64,000 nucleotides of DNA, taken from positions 186,001 to 250,000 of the forward strand of contig OW568884.1 of assembly GCA_938743325.2 (NCBI GenBank), in the 5' to 3' direction. The position numbers and the translations under genes are program-made. The stretch's first letter is position 1. The number at the start of each line of letters is the position of its first letter. Below are positions 9,085 to 17,957 of the stretch, piece by piece. The notes beneath the pieces are model-generated. The model had not been told where the DNA came from. It did no database searches and worked only from the letters and a program-made list of their open reading frames with translations. The DNA is from Pycnococcus provasolii. Its lineage: Eukaryota; Chlorophyta; Pseudoscourfieldiophyceae; Pseudoscourfieldiales; Pycnococcaceae.

Positions 9085-10025
9085 ATGGCGTCTGAAGGTG
9101 ATACCGGTGCCGGGGGCACACACCAAGAACACACACCACAACCTACAGGCAGTGGCTCGTTCCATCATGGAACCGGGTCAGCTGGTGAACAGCGCCCGGA
9201 ACAACCACTGCTCAACGACGAGGAGCGCGAAGATCTAGTCGTCATCGCGCAAAACTCGCCGCTGGCGTCGCAGCGACTCAGCGCACGACGCGCACTGCTG
9301 GATGATGCGACACTACGCCATCAGCAGATGGAGGAGACAACGACAGCAACAGCGTCATCCCCAGGGATGCGTGTACTTGTCGCGAGGGCTCGGCGTGAAC
9401 GCGACATGGCGCAGCAGGCTTTGGACAACGAACGAACAACAGCAGCTACGCCATCATCATCATTCCATTCACAGGGATCGGAGTCGCCAACGCCGACACC
9501 ACCACTACAACAAGTAGACCCAGATGCAACGACGATCGTCCAAGGGGAAATACACATTTCCCATTCTCATTTCCCCTACAAGCATTCAACGGCCTCCACA
9601 AAAATGCCTCATTTGCTGACACCGTCGATTACGCACTCGCTATCAATCTACCCCTCAATGCCCCCGAGGATGACGACCTTGATCATGATCTCGACTGCCT
9701 CGACACTAACCACACGTCCTCGCCGCCTCAATTGGACGACACAGTTATGAGGGTACTCGCCCAACCTGCGAGTAGCTCTGGTTGCGAGCGGTTCAACAGC
9801 GCTGGCAGCCACATCATGAGTGTGAAGCAGGCGTCGATGCTTACGCAGAACATGGAAACGCACTTGTACGTTTACCATAACCTGCGAGTGCTCGACAACA
9901 TCGAGCAGTACGACTACGTCGAGCAGTATTACGAGTGGGACGAGTCCGACTCTTCTGACGATGAGGAAGTCCAGGTTGTCGAGGCGCCTAAGGGAAAGGG
10001 AAAAGAGAAGTCAACTACTCAGTAA
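9085..10025 (+). mobile_element. hAT-family DNA transposon remnant, internally deleted transposase
   Basis: An ATG at 9085 opens a Gln/Thr/Ser-rich frame to 9750. An overlapping frame, readable from about 9540, continues through AFNGLHKNASFADTVDYAL and an acidic stretch into VMRVLAQPASSSGCERFNSA and then MLTQNMETHLYVYHNLRVLD. That block resembles the C-terminal dimerisation region of hAT transposases (P-x-SS-x-x-ER-x-S-x-A-G ... N). It ends in a low-complexity acidic/Lys tail at 10025. The central RNase-H-like catalytic domain and the BED finger are missing, and one frame change separates the halves, so it cannot be an active transposase. It looks like an internally deleted copy. Clear terminal inverted repeats or target duplications were not identified. 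The family call rests on one motif block. Confidence 0.55.
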
Positions 10026-10940
10026 CTTAACTCATTTCTATTTAGCTTTAAAATAAAAAAAAGTTGACATACAGATATACATTAAAACAAAAAAAAGTTG
10101 ACATACAGATATACCGGAGTATTTAAGACTTAAGAGTATTTTAGAGTATAAGTATTTTTTGAGTATTTTGAGTATTTTGAGTATTACTTAGTATTACTTA
10201 GTACTTGGTAGCCCTGCGACACACCTGATGATTCCTCTCAGCCGGAGGAAGACCATACACCAGCCGATTCTTCCCCATCGCCGAGGGACGCTGATGATGA
10301 CGCTGACGACTACGACGAATGACTCACTACCTTGTCTACCTACCGCGAGATGGAGGCACCTCACCTCTTGACAAAGGCCGCGCGGTGCACATAAGTCTCT
10401 TACGCGGACCCCATGCCGACAGCTCAGCATGCGTATCCTGCAAACCTACCGCGAGATGGAGGCACCTCACCTCTTGACGAAGGCCGCGCGGTGCACATAC
10501 GTCTCTTTACGCGGACCCCATGCCGACAGCTCAGCATGCGTATCCTGCAAGCCACTCCCGCCGACTTTTTTCACTTTCATACGCGCAGCGCGCTGCCTGC
10601 GCTTCCATAAGGGGGGGGAAGTATGACCGTTGGTCATAGGTTGCTAACCCCCAACTCTTTCGAATCCCTCTTTTAAACCTTCACTCGCCTTCTGACGCGC
10701 TTTACTGGCGGCGCGCTCTACTTTCTGACCTAAGTAACAATCATTCTTACTTTCCTAAAAACTACCCAATATCTTGCCTTAAGGCCTTAAGACGTGTGCC
10801 TTAAGGCTGTTTCTTACGTCACCTTGTCGCCTTTATTGATTATTCTTTCTTCTTGTGTGACCCTTTCTTTATTCACTATTCTGTCATTAGTCTGTTGTCA
10901 TTATTATTATTAAGACAACCCTGCTGTCTTAGGCGGCTCG
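10026..10940. other. AT-rich accessory spacer with tandem duplications
   Basis: No gene seen. It holds two copies of an A-run plus gttgacatacagatatac (10055-10114, period about 34), a gtattttgagtatt ladder (about 10140-10200), a 106-bp tandem duplication (10339-10550), and from 10693 a GC-rich segment resembling the one upstream of the hAT-like ORF. The last 150 bp before 10941 are T-rich and are the probable promoter and leader of the repeat-protein gene. Confidence 0.6.
10339..10550. repeat. Tandem duplication, two copies of 106 bp
   Basis: Copy 1 at 10339-10444 and copy 2 at 10445-10550 both begin CCTACCGCGAGATGGAGG and differ by only a few substitutions or indels (for example acaaagg/acgaagg). 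The short ORFs that run through it are by-products of the duplication. Confidence 0.85.
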
Positions 10941-11933
10941 ATGACGAGGAAGCGAGTCGAATTTCGCAGCTTCGAGGATGCGCGTACGTACGTGCGCACG
11001 CTCGGCCTGAAGAGCGAGGATGAGTGGAGAAAGTGGAAGGCGTCAGGCGCGCGTCCGCACGACATTCCGAGCACACCTGCTAAGACGTACAAGTCATCCG
11101 GCTGGCTATCTATAGGCGACTTCCTCGGGTATGATAAGGGCAAACGGGCGCAGAGGGCAACGGCGTCGACGTTTCGCAGCTTCGAGGATGCGCGCACGTA
11201 CGTGCGCACGCTCGGTCTGAAGAGCGTGAAGGAGTGGTTGGCGTGGAGTAAGTCAGGCGCGAGGCCGCACGACATCCCGAGCAGGCCTGATGTGACGTAC
11301 GCGTCATCGGGCTGGCTATCTATTGGCGACTTCCTCGGATATGCTGTGGGCAAGCATGCTAAGAAAACCAAAGATTGTAAGTTTCGTACATTCGAGGCTG
11401 CGCGCGAATACGTGCGCACGTTCGGCCTGAAGGGCACGGAGGAGTGGGAGGCATGGAGGAAGTCAGGCGCGCGTCCGCACGACATACCGAGCGATCCTTA
11501 TGCGAAGTACGTGTCATCGGGCTGGCTATCGTACGGCGACTTCCTCGGATATGCTGTGGGCAAGCATGCTAAGAAATCCAAAGAATGTAAGTTTCGTACA
11601 TTCGAGGCTGCGCGCGAATACGTGCGCACGCTCGGTCTGAAGAGCGTAATGGAGTGGAGGGAGTGGAGGAAGTCAGGCGCGCGTCCGCACGACATACCGA
11701 GCAAACCTGCTAAGACGTACGCGTCATCGGGCTGGCTATCTATAGGCGACTTCCTCGGGTACGAGGGCAATGTGACTGGCGCGTATAAGCGCAACGCTGC
11801 CGTGGCGGGTCTGCGGGCGCTGTTGGACAACGACGCGGACAACGACGAAAAGGATGAGCAAGATGAAGATGACGAGGACGAGGACGAGGACGCACGCCGT
11901 CGCAAACAGGCGAAGCGTCCACGCGGCGGATAA
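10941..11933 (+). CDS. Protein of four 70-residue integrase-type repeats with acidic tail and basic C-terminus
   Basis: 330 residues. After MTRKRVE come four repeats at an exact 210-bp period (units start at 10962, 11172, 11382 and 11592). The consensus is FRxFExARxYVRTLGLKS, EW..W.KSGARPHDIPS.P, then Y.SSGWLSIGDFLGY. This pattern resembles the integrase repeat unit (INT_rpt type) found beside phage-type tyrosine recombinases and as stand-alone arrays in algae, but no recombinase domain is present. The tail is Asp/Glu-rich (DNDEKDEQDEDDEDEDED), ending in RRRKQAKRPRGG, a likely nuclear localisation signal. I infer a nuclear DNA-associated protein. It lies next to the hAT remnant and shares an upstream GC-rich segment with it. 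No close functional assignment is possible. Confidence 0.75.
   Translation: MTRKRVEFRSFEDARTYVRTLGLKSEDEWRKWKASGARPHDIPSTPAKTYKSSGWLSIGDFLGYDKGKRAQRATASTFRSFEDARTYVRTLGLKSVKEWLAWSKSGARPHDIPSRPDVTYASSGWLSIGDFLGYAVGKHAKKTKDCKFRTFEAAREYVRTFGLKGTEEWEAWRKSGARPHDIPSDPYAKYVSSGWLSYGDFLGYAVGKHAKKSKECKFRTFEAAREYVRTLGLKSVMEWREWRKSGARPHDIPSKPAKTYASSGWLSIGDFLGYEGNVTGAYKRNAAVAGLRALLDNDADNDEKDEQDEDDEDEDEDARRRKQAKRPRGG
10962..11801 (+). repeat. Coding tandem array, 4 x 210 bp
   Basis: Units start at 10962, 11172, 11382 and 11592, all with the same length. Units 3 and 4 share long identical runs, including the inter-repeat linker GKHAKK, which points to a recent unit duplication or gene conversion. Confidence 0.9.
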
Positions 11934-12136
11934 AGACATGATATCAGCACGATGTAACTCACATGTCACTGTGCCGGACGGACCCATAACGTACCTCAAT
12001 CGAACTCGGCCTATTATCTGAATACCTGGTAAAGGTATCCAATATCCATACATAGTCTATGGTCACCGTGTTTCAGAATCTTAAATTCTGACAAGGAAAT
12101 CATGGCTTAAGGGATAGTTGTTGTATTAATAATATT

Positions 12137-13057
12137 CTATTCCTCGCTGCCGGCCGGTGCGATATCCTGTCTTGTTCTTGTTCTTGTTCTTGTTCTTATT
12201 TCTTCTTTTGTATTCTTCGCACCCTTGATGGCCTGTATAGAGTCGTCGCAGTCTGTATTCTTCGTTTCACTCTGCGCGTACCTGCGTGGTGTTGTTTTCA
12301 GTTGAAACGTACCCTGAGGCGTCCGTGCCAACACCCACGCCTCGCAGTTTCGCGGGTTTCTCAAAGGCATGAACTGGGCAACCGTCCACTTCAAGTAACG
12401 CGTCGCAAGAAGCCGCAGCGTAATTCCGTGCGTCACAATAACGACCGTCTCGACGCGTCTGCGACTCACGACGGTGGGAACTTTCTTGCGCCCAAACCCC
12501 GCGTCCATCGCACGCATGAGGGAACCGACGAACGAGTCGCAGCGGTCGTAGCAGTCCGCGCCGCTCTCGCCCCTTGGGAAGCGGTAGTAGAAGTGCCCAT
12601 ATTCGTGCCGTTCGGACATGGCTGCGCGAATCTCTTCGGGATCCTGGAAGTTTCCCCACTCCTGCTCGCGCAAGCGAGGGTCCTGGCGCACGTCTTCAAC
12701 GCTTGCGTCCCACCCTCCTCCTTCAAGAAGACCTTGCAAGGTCTGCCTTGTTCTTAGCAGAGGGCTGCAGTACCACACGACTCTTCCATTTCCCGCGATT
12801 TCCCTTCTTAGTTTTGCGCCCGCCTCGCGCGCCTGCTCCCACCCCTTGTCGCTCAGTGCGATGCGGTGGTCAGCGACGCTCTGGTGCAAGCTTGTGTCAA
12901 GGTTCGCCTCGCTCTCTCCGTGTCTGATTAGGACGATGTGGCGCGGCCGGCGTCTTGCACGGTGTCTCCAGCTCGCGTCATCGGCCCAGCTGGATATGGC
13001 ACCGACCAAGGCGTCGAGCGGGGCGAGCAGGCGATGGAGATCCATGCCGAGCACCAT
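12137..13057 (-). CDS. Histidine phosphatase (phosphoglycerate-mutase-like)
   Basis: 306 residues. The phosphohistidine motif is IVLIRHGESEANLD, followed by DHRIALSDKGWEQAREAG, LRTRQTLQG, LREQEWGNFQ and GESGADCYDRCDSF. The second catalytic His is in VIVTHGITLRLLATRYL. The DHRIALS.KG pattern resembles plant AT74-type phosphoglycerate-mutase-like proteins rather than the glycolytic enzyme, so the substrate is unknown. The frame reaches a GTG at 13060, but the first ATG is 13057; a further ATG lies at 13045. The C-terminus has an Arg/Thr-rich run (RTRTRTRTR). It is divergent from the spliced lumenal-protein gene across about 317 bp containing a telo-box-like motif. Confidence 0.9.
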   Translation of the reverse strand: MVLGMDLHRLLAPLDALVGAISSWADDASWRHRARRRPRHIVLIRHGESEANLDTSLHQSVADHRIALSDKGWEQAREAGAKLRREIAGNGRVVWYCSPLLRTRQTLQGLLEGGGWDASVEDVRQDPRLREQEWGNFQDPEEIRAAMSERHEYGHFYYRFPRGESGADCYDRCDSFVGSLMRAMDAGFGRKKVPTVVSRRRVETVVIVTHGITLRLLATRYLKWTVAQFMPLRNPRNCEAWVLARTPQGTFQLKTTPRRYAQSETKNTDCDDSIQAIKGAKNTKEEIRTRTRTRTRQDIAPAGSEE

Positions 13058-13374
13058 CACAGCAAATACTTTACTTGAAAAAAATTCCCGATACGTGAAG
13101 TGATGATGACGAGTGACGGGAAAAATACCACTAAAACACCAAAACCAAACACGGTTAGGGGTTTATCGTAGGGTTACAAATGTTTTGGGGGTTACAAAAT
13201 CTTTTTTCAATCTTTTTTTTTCCGATTTTTAGATTTTTTTTCCAGCTTCGTCCACCTCTCGTTGTTGCGTCCGTTTTCACCCGCGTGCTGCGTGCATATT
13301 TCAATTTCAATTTCTATTTGGATCTTGTTTGGATCTTCTTTGGAGTTGTCCGTCAGGTGTCAGGTGGTGCTCGC
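13058..13374. promoter_or_regulatory. Head-to-head promoter region with telo-box-like motif
   Basis: Spacer between divergent starts. TTAGGGGTTT lies at 13154-13163, with a second gtagggtt shortly after, followed by T-runs. I see no RNA gene. Confidence 0.45.
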
Positions 13375-13929
13375 ATGAAGCTCGCGCACCGGTGCTCCTT
13401 CAAGGCCTCGGCCTCTTCCTCGGTTTTTTCTTCGCATTCTTCGCATACTTCAAATGGAAAACATCTCGCAGTTCCTTCGTCGTCACAGTCGTCGTCGTCG
13501 TCGTCTGCACCGTTTTCAGTCTCGCGCCGTGCCGCAAACCTAAAAATGATGTTAGGTGCGTCGCTTGGTCTCACCACGCTCTCCGCGGTGGCGGGAGTGA
13601 GACCCGCGCAAGCGAAAAACGGAGACATGTACAGAGACTTTGCAGGTTCGGAGGGATCCTCAAAGTATGGAGCGGTGGGACCGACGCTAGCAGGTACGCC
13701 TTTCAACGTTCACTCCCACGTACACGTCAACACACAATTCTAACTCAAAATCCATTAAAAAATAACATACAACAAAACACGAAACATAAACAACACGACA
13801 GAAATGGGGTGCGAAAAAGTCACAGACTTAAAAAAGCGAACCCAGTGTGTGAAGAAAGCGAGAAGGGCCATGAACGAAGAGCTGCAGGCTGAAATTGACA
13901 GGCGCGGTTTCCGCACAGCTAAGAAGTGA
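13375..13929 (+). CDS. Spliced gene for a small predicted thylakoid-lumen protein
   Basis: Exons 13375-13693 and 13802-13929 give 148 residues. The 108-nt intron has donor CAG|GTACGC, a good branch point (ttctaactc at 13738-13746) and acceptor CGACAG. The phase fits (G|AA = Glu). The precursor begins Ser-rich (chloroplast-transit-like), then has SRRAANLKMMLGASLGLT and ends AGVRPAQA|KNGD. This is a twin-Arg-type lumen signal with an AxA cleavage site. The mature part is about 65 residues, KNGDMYRDFAGSEGSS, with two Cys (MGCEKVTDLKKRTQCVKKAR) and a basic end. I do not recognise the family. It looks like a small extrinsic photosystem or lumen protein, but that is inference. Confidence 0.72.
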
Positions 13930-14053
13930 GTCATATCGGGCAACAGGAGCTGACCACAAGACGACGAAACTCAACTACGGAGACAAACTTCTTGTGTAAC
14001 AAGAATAAACGACTGTTGTTTGTCTAAAATAAAAAGAGTTTCAGTGATGTACT

Positions 14054-14950
14054 TTACAGTTCGTCGTGCTTCCAGTGCCACTTCTCCTTGGGCACGTATT
14101 TCTCGACATTTGCCTTTTCGCCAGGTGCGGGAATGGGAACCACGCGCGGGAAGGTGGCTTGTACCCACAGGAGGACATTCCGGCAGCGCTGCGCCTTTTC
14201 ACTCGTAGCCTGCCGTCTCGTCTCCTCCTTCGCCGCCTCCTCGACAATCATGCGGAAGTCTTGCAGCGACTCCGTCGCCATCTCCTTCTCGTCCGAACCG
14301 GCGTTGTATTCATACTCGCTGCTGTGCTTCTCGAAGTTGTGCAGCCATGCACCCTTCTCCACAAGCAGCTCGATGAGTTCCTTCTCGCAGTGCGCAGCGG
14401 CGTGGAAGAGCGGCGTCCACCCCTTCGACGTAAGTCCGTTCACGTCAGCGTTGCCTTTCTCGATGAGAATTCGTGCAATTTCCACGTTCCGGCCTGCGTG
14501 CTCGGGCTGCTCCGGACGCCAACATGTCAGCGACAGCGGGCTCGCTCCCCAGGCTGTTCGCTCTTCGACGTTGGCGTGCTGCTGCGTGTTCTCCGGCTTC
14601 CAGTCGAGCAGAAGCTCGACAACTCTTGACTGGAACTTGCTGACTGCCCAGACGAGTGGAGTGTATCCGAGTCTCTTGGCGTTATCCGTGGCGTTCGCGT
14701 GTATGTCCGTGCCGTTTTCGAGAAAGCGGCGCACCATGGACACGTCACCGTGTTCGATGTGCTGCATGAATCGCTCTTCCGTTACACGTCTTAAGGAGAG
14801 ATTTGAAGAGGCACTTGAACGAGACAACAGGGGAGATCCCTCCTGAGAGGCTGAGACAGCCGGGAGTATTTGTAAGGAGATCACTATAGTCATGATAAAA
14901 TAACCAAATGAGCAAAGCCACATCACATGGCCGCTGATGCAACGCGCCAT
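14054..14950 (-). CDS. Ankyrin-repeat protein with N-terminal hydrophobic signal/anchor
   Basis: 298 residues from the ATG at 14950 (MARCISGHVMW). The only other upstream start is a TTG. The N-terminus is strongly hydrophobic (MWLCSFGYFIMTIVISLQIL), fitting a signal peptide or signal anchor before PAVSASQEG. Ankyrin-type units follow: MVRRFLENGTDIHANATDNA, LGYTPLVWAVSKFQSRVVEL, NVEIARILIEKGNADVNGLT and KGWTPLFHAAAHCEKELIEL. The C-terminal third is helical and charged, ending in KEKWHWKHDEL. HDEL at the very C-terminus is a classic ER-retrieval signal. The protein is therefore probably an ER-lumenal ankyrin protein, which is unusual because ankyrin repeats are normally cytosolic. Partner unknown. 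Confidence 0.8.
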   Translation of the reverse strand: MARCISGHVMWLCSFGYFIMTIVISLQILPAVSASQEGSPLLSRSSASSNLSLRRVTEERFMQHIEHGDVSMVRRFLENGTDIHANATDNAKRLGYTPLVWAVSKFQSRVVELLLDWKPENTQQHANVEERTAWGASPLSLTCWRPEQPEHAGRNVEIARILIEKGNADVNGLTSKGWTPLFHAAAHCEKELIELLVEKGAWLHNFEKHSSEYEYNAGSDEKEMATESLQDFRMIVEEAAKEETRRQATSEKAQRCRNVLLWVQATFPRVVPIPAPGEKANVEKYVPKEKWHWKHDEL

Positions 14951-15374
14951 GATACGCGACGCACGTGATGGAGTGCAAGGGGAGGGGAAAAAAAGACAGA
15001 TAGAATAGGGTAGGGAAAGATGCTCCAAGAACCGTAACCCTAACCCTAACCCTAACCCTAATCCTCCTCTTCCTCCTCTTCCTCTCTTACTTTACACAGT
15101 ACCCTTAGGGTAGGCTTTCGCTGGTTTCGGTTTTTGCCACGCACGTCACACGCAAGCGTACAGTACGTAAACTATACTTTATATATATAGACTATATATT
15201 ATTCGACGTCCCTACTGTACCTTTTCAAAGAGCGCCTAATAATTTGTATGTACTGCGATAAAAATGTAATGTACTTAGTGTAGTCTATGGATAATAACAT
15301 TTCTTGTAATATTTCATGATGTTGCAGTGCATTCAGGGTACTGTAATTCTTATGTATGTACAGTAGTCTATTAG
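14951..15374. other. AT-rich intergenic region with an interstitial telomere-like run
   Basis: Contains the (TAACCC)n run at 15035-15061 just upstream of the ankyrin/HDEL gene, then cct/ctt-rich sequence and a very AT-rich stretch (tttatatatatagactatatatt, about 15178-15200). I see no coding or RNA gene. Confidence 0.55.
15035..15061. repeat. Interstitial telomere-like repeat (TAACCC)4
   Basis: Four exact TAACCC units followed by a degenerate one (taatcc). This is the TTAGGG hexamer, not the plant TTTAGGG heptamer. It lies between genes, so it is not a chromosome end. It may be an extended promoter telo-box. Confidence 0.85.
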
Positions 15375-16532
15375 TTAGTGCGCGATGGCAGAGAGCTGGT
15401 GGTGAACGCCGCCGTCCTCCTCGTACGGGCAGCCGCCACTACGACACCACCAGAACACCTCGATGTGGCCGCCTTCGAGAGCCGCGCGCGTCGTCCACGC
15501 GTTCCAAGGGCAGTTGCGCGATCGCAGCCACTTCAGCACGGAGAGGTGGCCGCCGCGCGCAGCACCCTGGCATGCCGATTCGTTCCAAGGGCAGCCATTC
15601 TCGTGCAGGTAGTTGAGAATGTTCAGGTGGCCCTGTCTCGCCGCGGCAAAGAACGAGCCTTCGTTCCAAGGGCACTTGTGCACATCGCGAAGCCAGCGAA
15701 GCACGTGCAACTGCCCACCCTGGCATGCGTGGTTCGAGCACCCTTCGTCGACGGGGCAGCCGAGCTCCTCGAGGAGGTACTTGACGACGTGCAGGTGTCC
15801 CTCCTCGATCGCCGTGCGCGCAGTCCACTTGTCCCAAAGGCATCCTTCCACCTCGACGAGATGCTTCAGCACCTTAAGGTGTCCATGCTTTGCCGCAGCC
15901 TCGCACAGCTTGGACATGTCGCCGAGAGGGCATCCAGCTTGTCTCACTTCGAGAAGCGTGTCAAGATGTCCCCCCTTCACTGCGGCATACGCCGTTCGCT
16001 CGTCGTACACCGCGCCGTACTGTGACCTCAAATGGCGAAGGACTTCCGTGCGTCCCCTCAACGCGGCGGCGCTTACGAATCGAAAGCACGATACAGGAAC
16101 ACCGCTCGTCGACACGGCACGACTTTCTTGCGTCGTTGGCGTCGTCGGTATCAAGCTGTCGTCACCGCTGCTGCTGCTGAGGCTGCTAAGGTTAAACCAC
16201 GAAGGCTTGCGTCGGAATATGGCGTGGCTGTTTATGCTTTCGCTGTGTTGTTGTTCTGAGTGCTTGCAGTCCCACGACGTGCTCGCCTTGGGCCCAGCCC
16301 ACGTGCAGTTCTTCAGTGCCCACTCGAGCCTGTTGATGGACTCGACGGCGTTCGTGACTCCAAATCGAACGGCTAGTGCGTCATCTTCGGCGTGTGCTCG
16401 ACGAAGCGACTTGCACGTCGCACGCAGGCACGCGACGGCCGCCCGATCTCCGTCGCTGTGTGCGTCGTCCGCAGGTCTCGTGGCCATGGCGACAATCTTG
16501 TGGTACAGGCACAGGGGAAGGTGGTCGAGCAT
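15375..16532 (-). CDS. Ankyrin-like repeat protein of the giant-virus/algal 'CPW' type
   Basis: 385 residues with a clean ATG at 16532. The N-terminal about 60 residues (MLDHLPLCLYHKIVAMATRP ... ACLRATCKSLRRAHAEDDAL) resemble a degenerate F-box-like helical start. A Ser-rich linker leads to at least eight repeats of about 27-33 residues with the pattern AAxxGHLxVLKxLxxxGCPWxE (for example GHLNILNYLHENGCPWNESA and GHLSVLKWLRSRNCPWNAW). This subtype is abundant in large DNA viruses of protists and in several algae. In the host it is thought to act in protein-protein contacts, possibly ubiquitin ligases. The F-box assignment is weak. Confidence 0.85.
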   Translation of the reverse strand: MLDHLPLCLYHKIVAMATRPADDAHSDGDRAAVACLRATCKSLRRAHAEDDALAVRFGVTNAVESINRLEWALKNCTWAGPKASTSWDCKHSEQQHSESINSHAIFRRKPSWFNLSSLSSSSGDDSLIPTTPTTQESRAVSTSGVPVSCFRFVSAAALRGRTEVLRHLRSQYGAVYDERTAYAAVKGGHLDTLLEVRQAGCPLGDMSKLCEAAAKHGHLKVLKHLVEVEGCLWDKWTARTAIEEGHLHVVKYLLEELGCPVDEGCSNHACQGGQLHVLRWLRDVHKCPWNEGSFFAAARQGHLNILNYLHENGCPWNESACQGAARGGHLSVLKWLRSRNCPWNAWTTRAALEGGHIEVFWWCRSGGCPYEEDGGVHHQLSAIAH

Positions 16533-16637
16533 ATTCTTGCACTTTTTTGTTTCTTTTTGATGAAGTGTATTTGTTGTTTGAATAGTTCAAGGAGAAAACC
16601 TGGAGTGCAAGTTGAGCCTCGACGGCTAATAATGTTT

Positions 16638-16663
16638 GATGGATGGATGGATGGATGGATGGA
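16638..16663. repeat. GGAT tetranucleotide microsatellite
   Basis: About six uninterrupted tggatggatgg units in the leader region of the ankyrin-like gene. Confidence 0.9.
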
Positions 16664-17901
16664 CACAAGGAATGACCAGGAGTGTAACGAAACCACAGCC
16701 AGCCAGCCTGAGGTTATGCAAGCCTGAGGCAAGCAGCTTGCACTCAGGTAACAGTAAGATACTACTGACTGTAGTACTACCTTGAAGTCTCTAACTAAGA
16801 GACACACTTAAGTTAAGCCAGACAAGGAACGGCCTTGTACTGATATTAACGGCCTGTTAAGCCGGCTACCAACGACCTGAGTGAGGTGGCCGGCTGATGA
16901 TGTGTGCGTATGTTTGGATGTTCGTGTTGTGTGGGGAACAGAATATGTAGAGCGCGTCCGATATAACCCTCTTGGGCGCGTGGCAGATACGACCTTTTTT
17001 GTATGAGAAGCCCCGGGCGGGCGGGCGGGGACCTCCCTCAATCAAATCTGCGGCCCACATCGTCCGGGTGGATCCCTTTTTTTCTCCGGCCCAAAGGAAA
17101 AAGCGACCAGTGCACTTTACAGAGGTACTTTACAGGGCACTTTTCGTCCGCCAAATCCGCCAAATATATTACCGGGTAGGTAAGAACTATAATAGTTGGC
17201 TGGCCTAATTCCGTGACTGCCTTTTCCTTTGCTTTGCTTTGGGAAGCTGGCACCCCTTTAACTTTACGCGTCAAGGGTTTCACACACCTGTTTCAGAATT
17301 CAGACACGCTGGCTGGGACTTCCCCACGACGTTTTTCCGGTTTTTGTCTTTTGGGAGGGAGAGAGCAGAGAAGGAGGGTGGTATTTTTATGCGCAACCAT
17401 CCTACCTTTAAAATTACCTTTCCCAGGAGGGAGGGAAGGCGCCATGCATCCAGGAGCCGCCGCCCACCCGGCACTCCGGCAGAATAGCCACCTACATAGA
17501 CAGCCAGAGCCACCAACCAACACGCGACGAACAAGGCCACCCCCCCCTGACTGCACTCCATGGCCTTGCCCACCAGCCTTTGCCCACCACTGACTGGGAA
17601 AATAGCCTCTGTGCACACACCCCCAAGACAGCCGCCCAAGGCCCGTCGGAGTTCGGACCCGCACCAAATCCCCACCTAGCTAGGGGAGTGCCTGGAAGTG
17701 CAAAAGGAGTGCCAGGTGCAAAAGAAGAACGTCTTCGGCGGAGAGGGGGAGGGTGAATTCTCCTCTCCGCCCGCCTTGTTCGCTCGTTGCTTTTCCGATC
17801 TAGATACACTCGGGATTGGTCGGGATCCCGGGAGGAGGACGGAGGATTGATTTTGCTGCTGGGGAGGGCAGGGAGTTATCATTTAGGCGCGGCTGCTTCT
17901 G

Positions 17902-17923
17902 CCCCCCCCCCCCCCCCCCCCCC
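17902..17923. repeat. Homopolymer of 22 C
   Basis: Uninterrupted C run 34 bp before the ATG at 17958. The length may be uncertain because of sequencing slippage. Confidence 0.85.
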
Positions 17924-17957
17924 GTCGTCATTCTAGGTTTTGTTTTCCGGGAGGCTC

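Larger units (their letters stand above)
16533..17957. other. 1.4-kb intergenic region with microsatellite and poly-C run
   Basis: No gene supported. It holds a GGAT microsatellite (16638-16663), gcgggcgggcggg near 17015-17030, many short ORFs in all frames without family resemblance, and a run of 22 C at 17902-17923 just upstream of the SPOC gene. It probably contains the upstream regions of both flanking genes (the ankyrin gene is minus, the SPOC gene plus). Confidence 0.5.

Noticed and set aside
10339-10626. Short ORFs inside the 106-bp duplication
   Set aside because: They repeat only because the DNA is duplicated. No coding bias or family is visible.
10962-11801. CRISPR-like regular spacing of repeats
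   Set aside because: The period is a coding repeat of 70 residues with an open frame throughout.
15035-15061. Chromosome end at the TAACCC run
   Set aside because: Only four units, flanked by ordinary genes on both sides.
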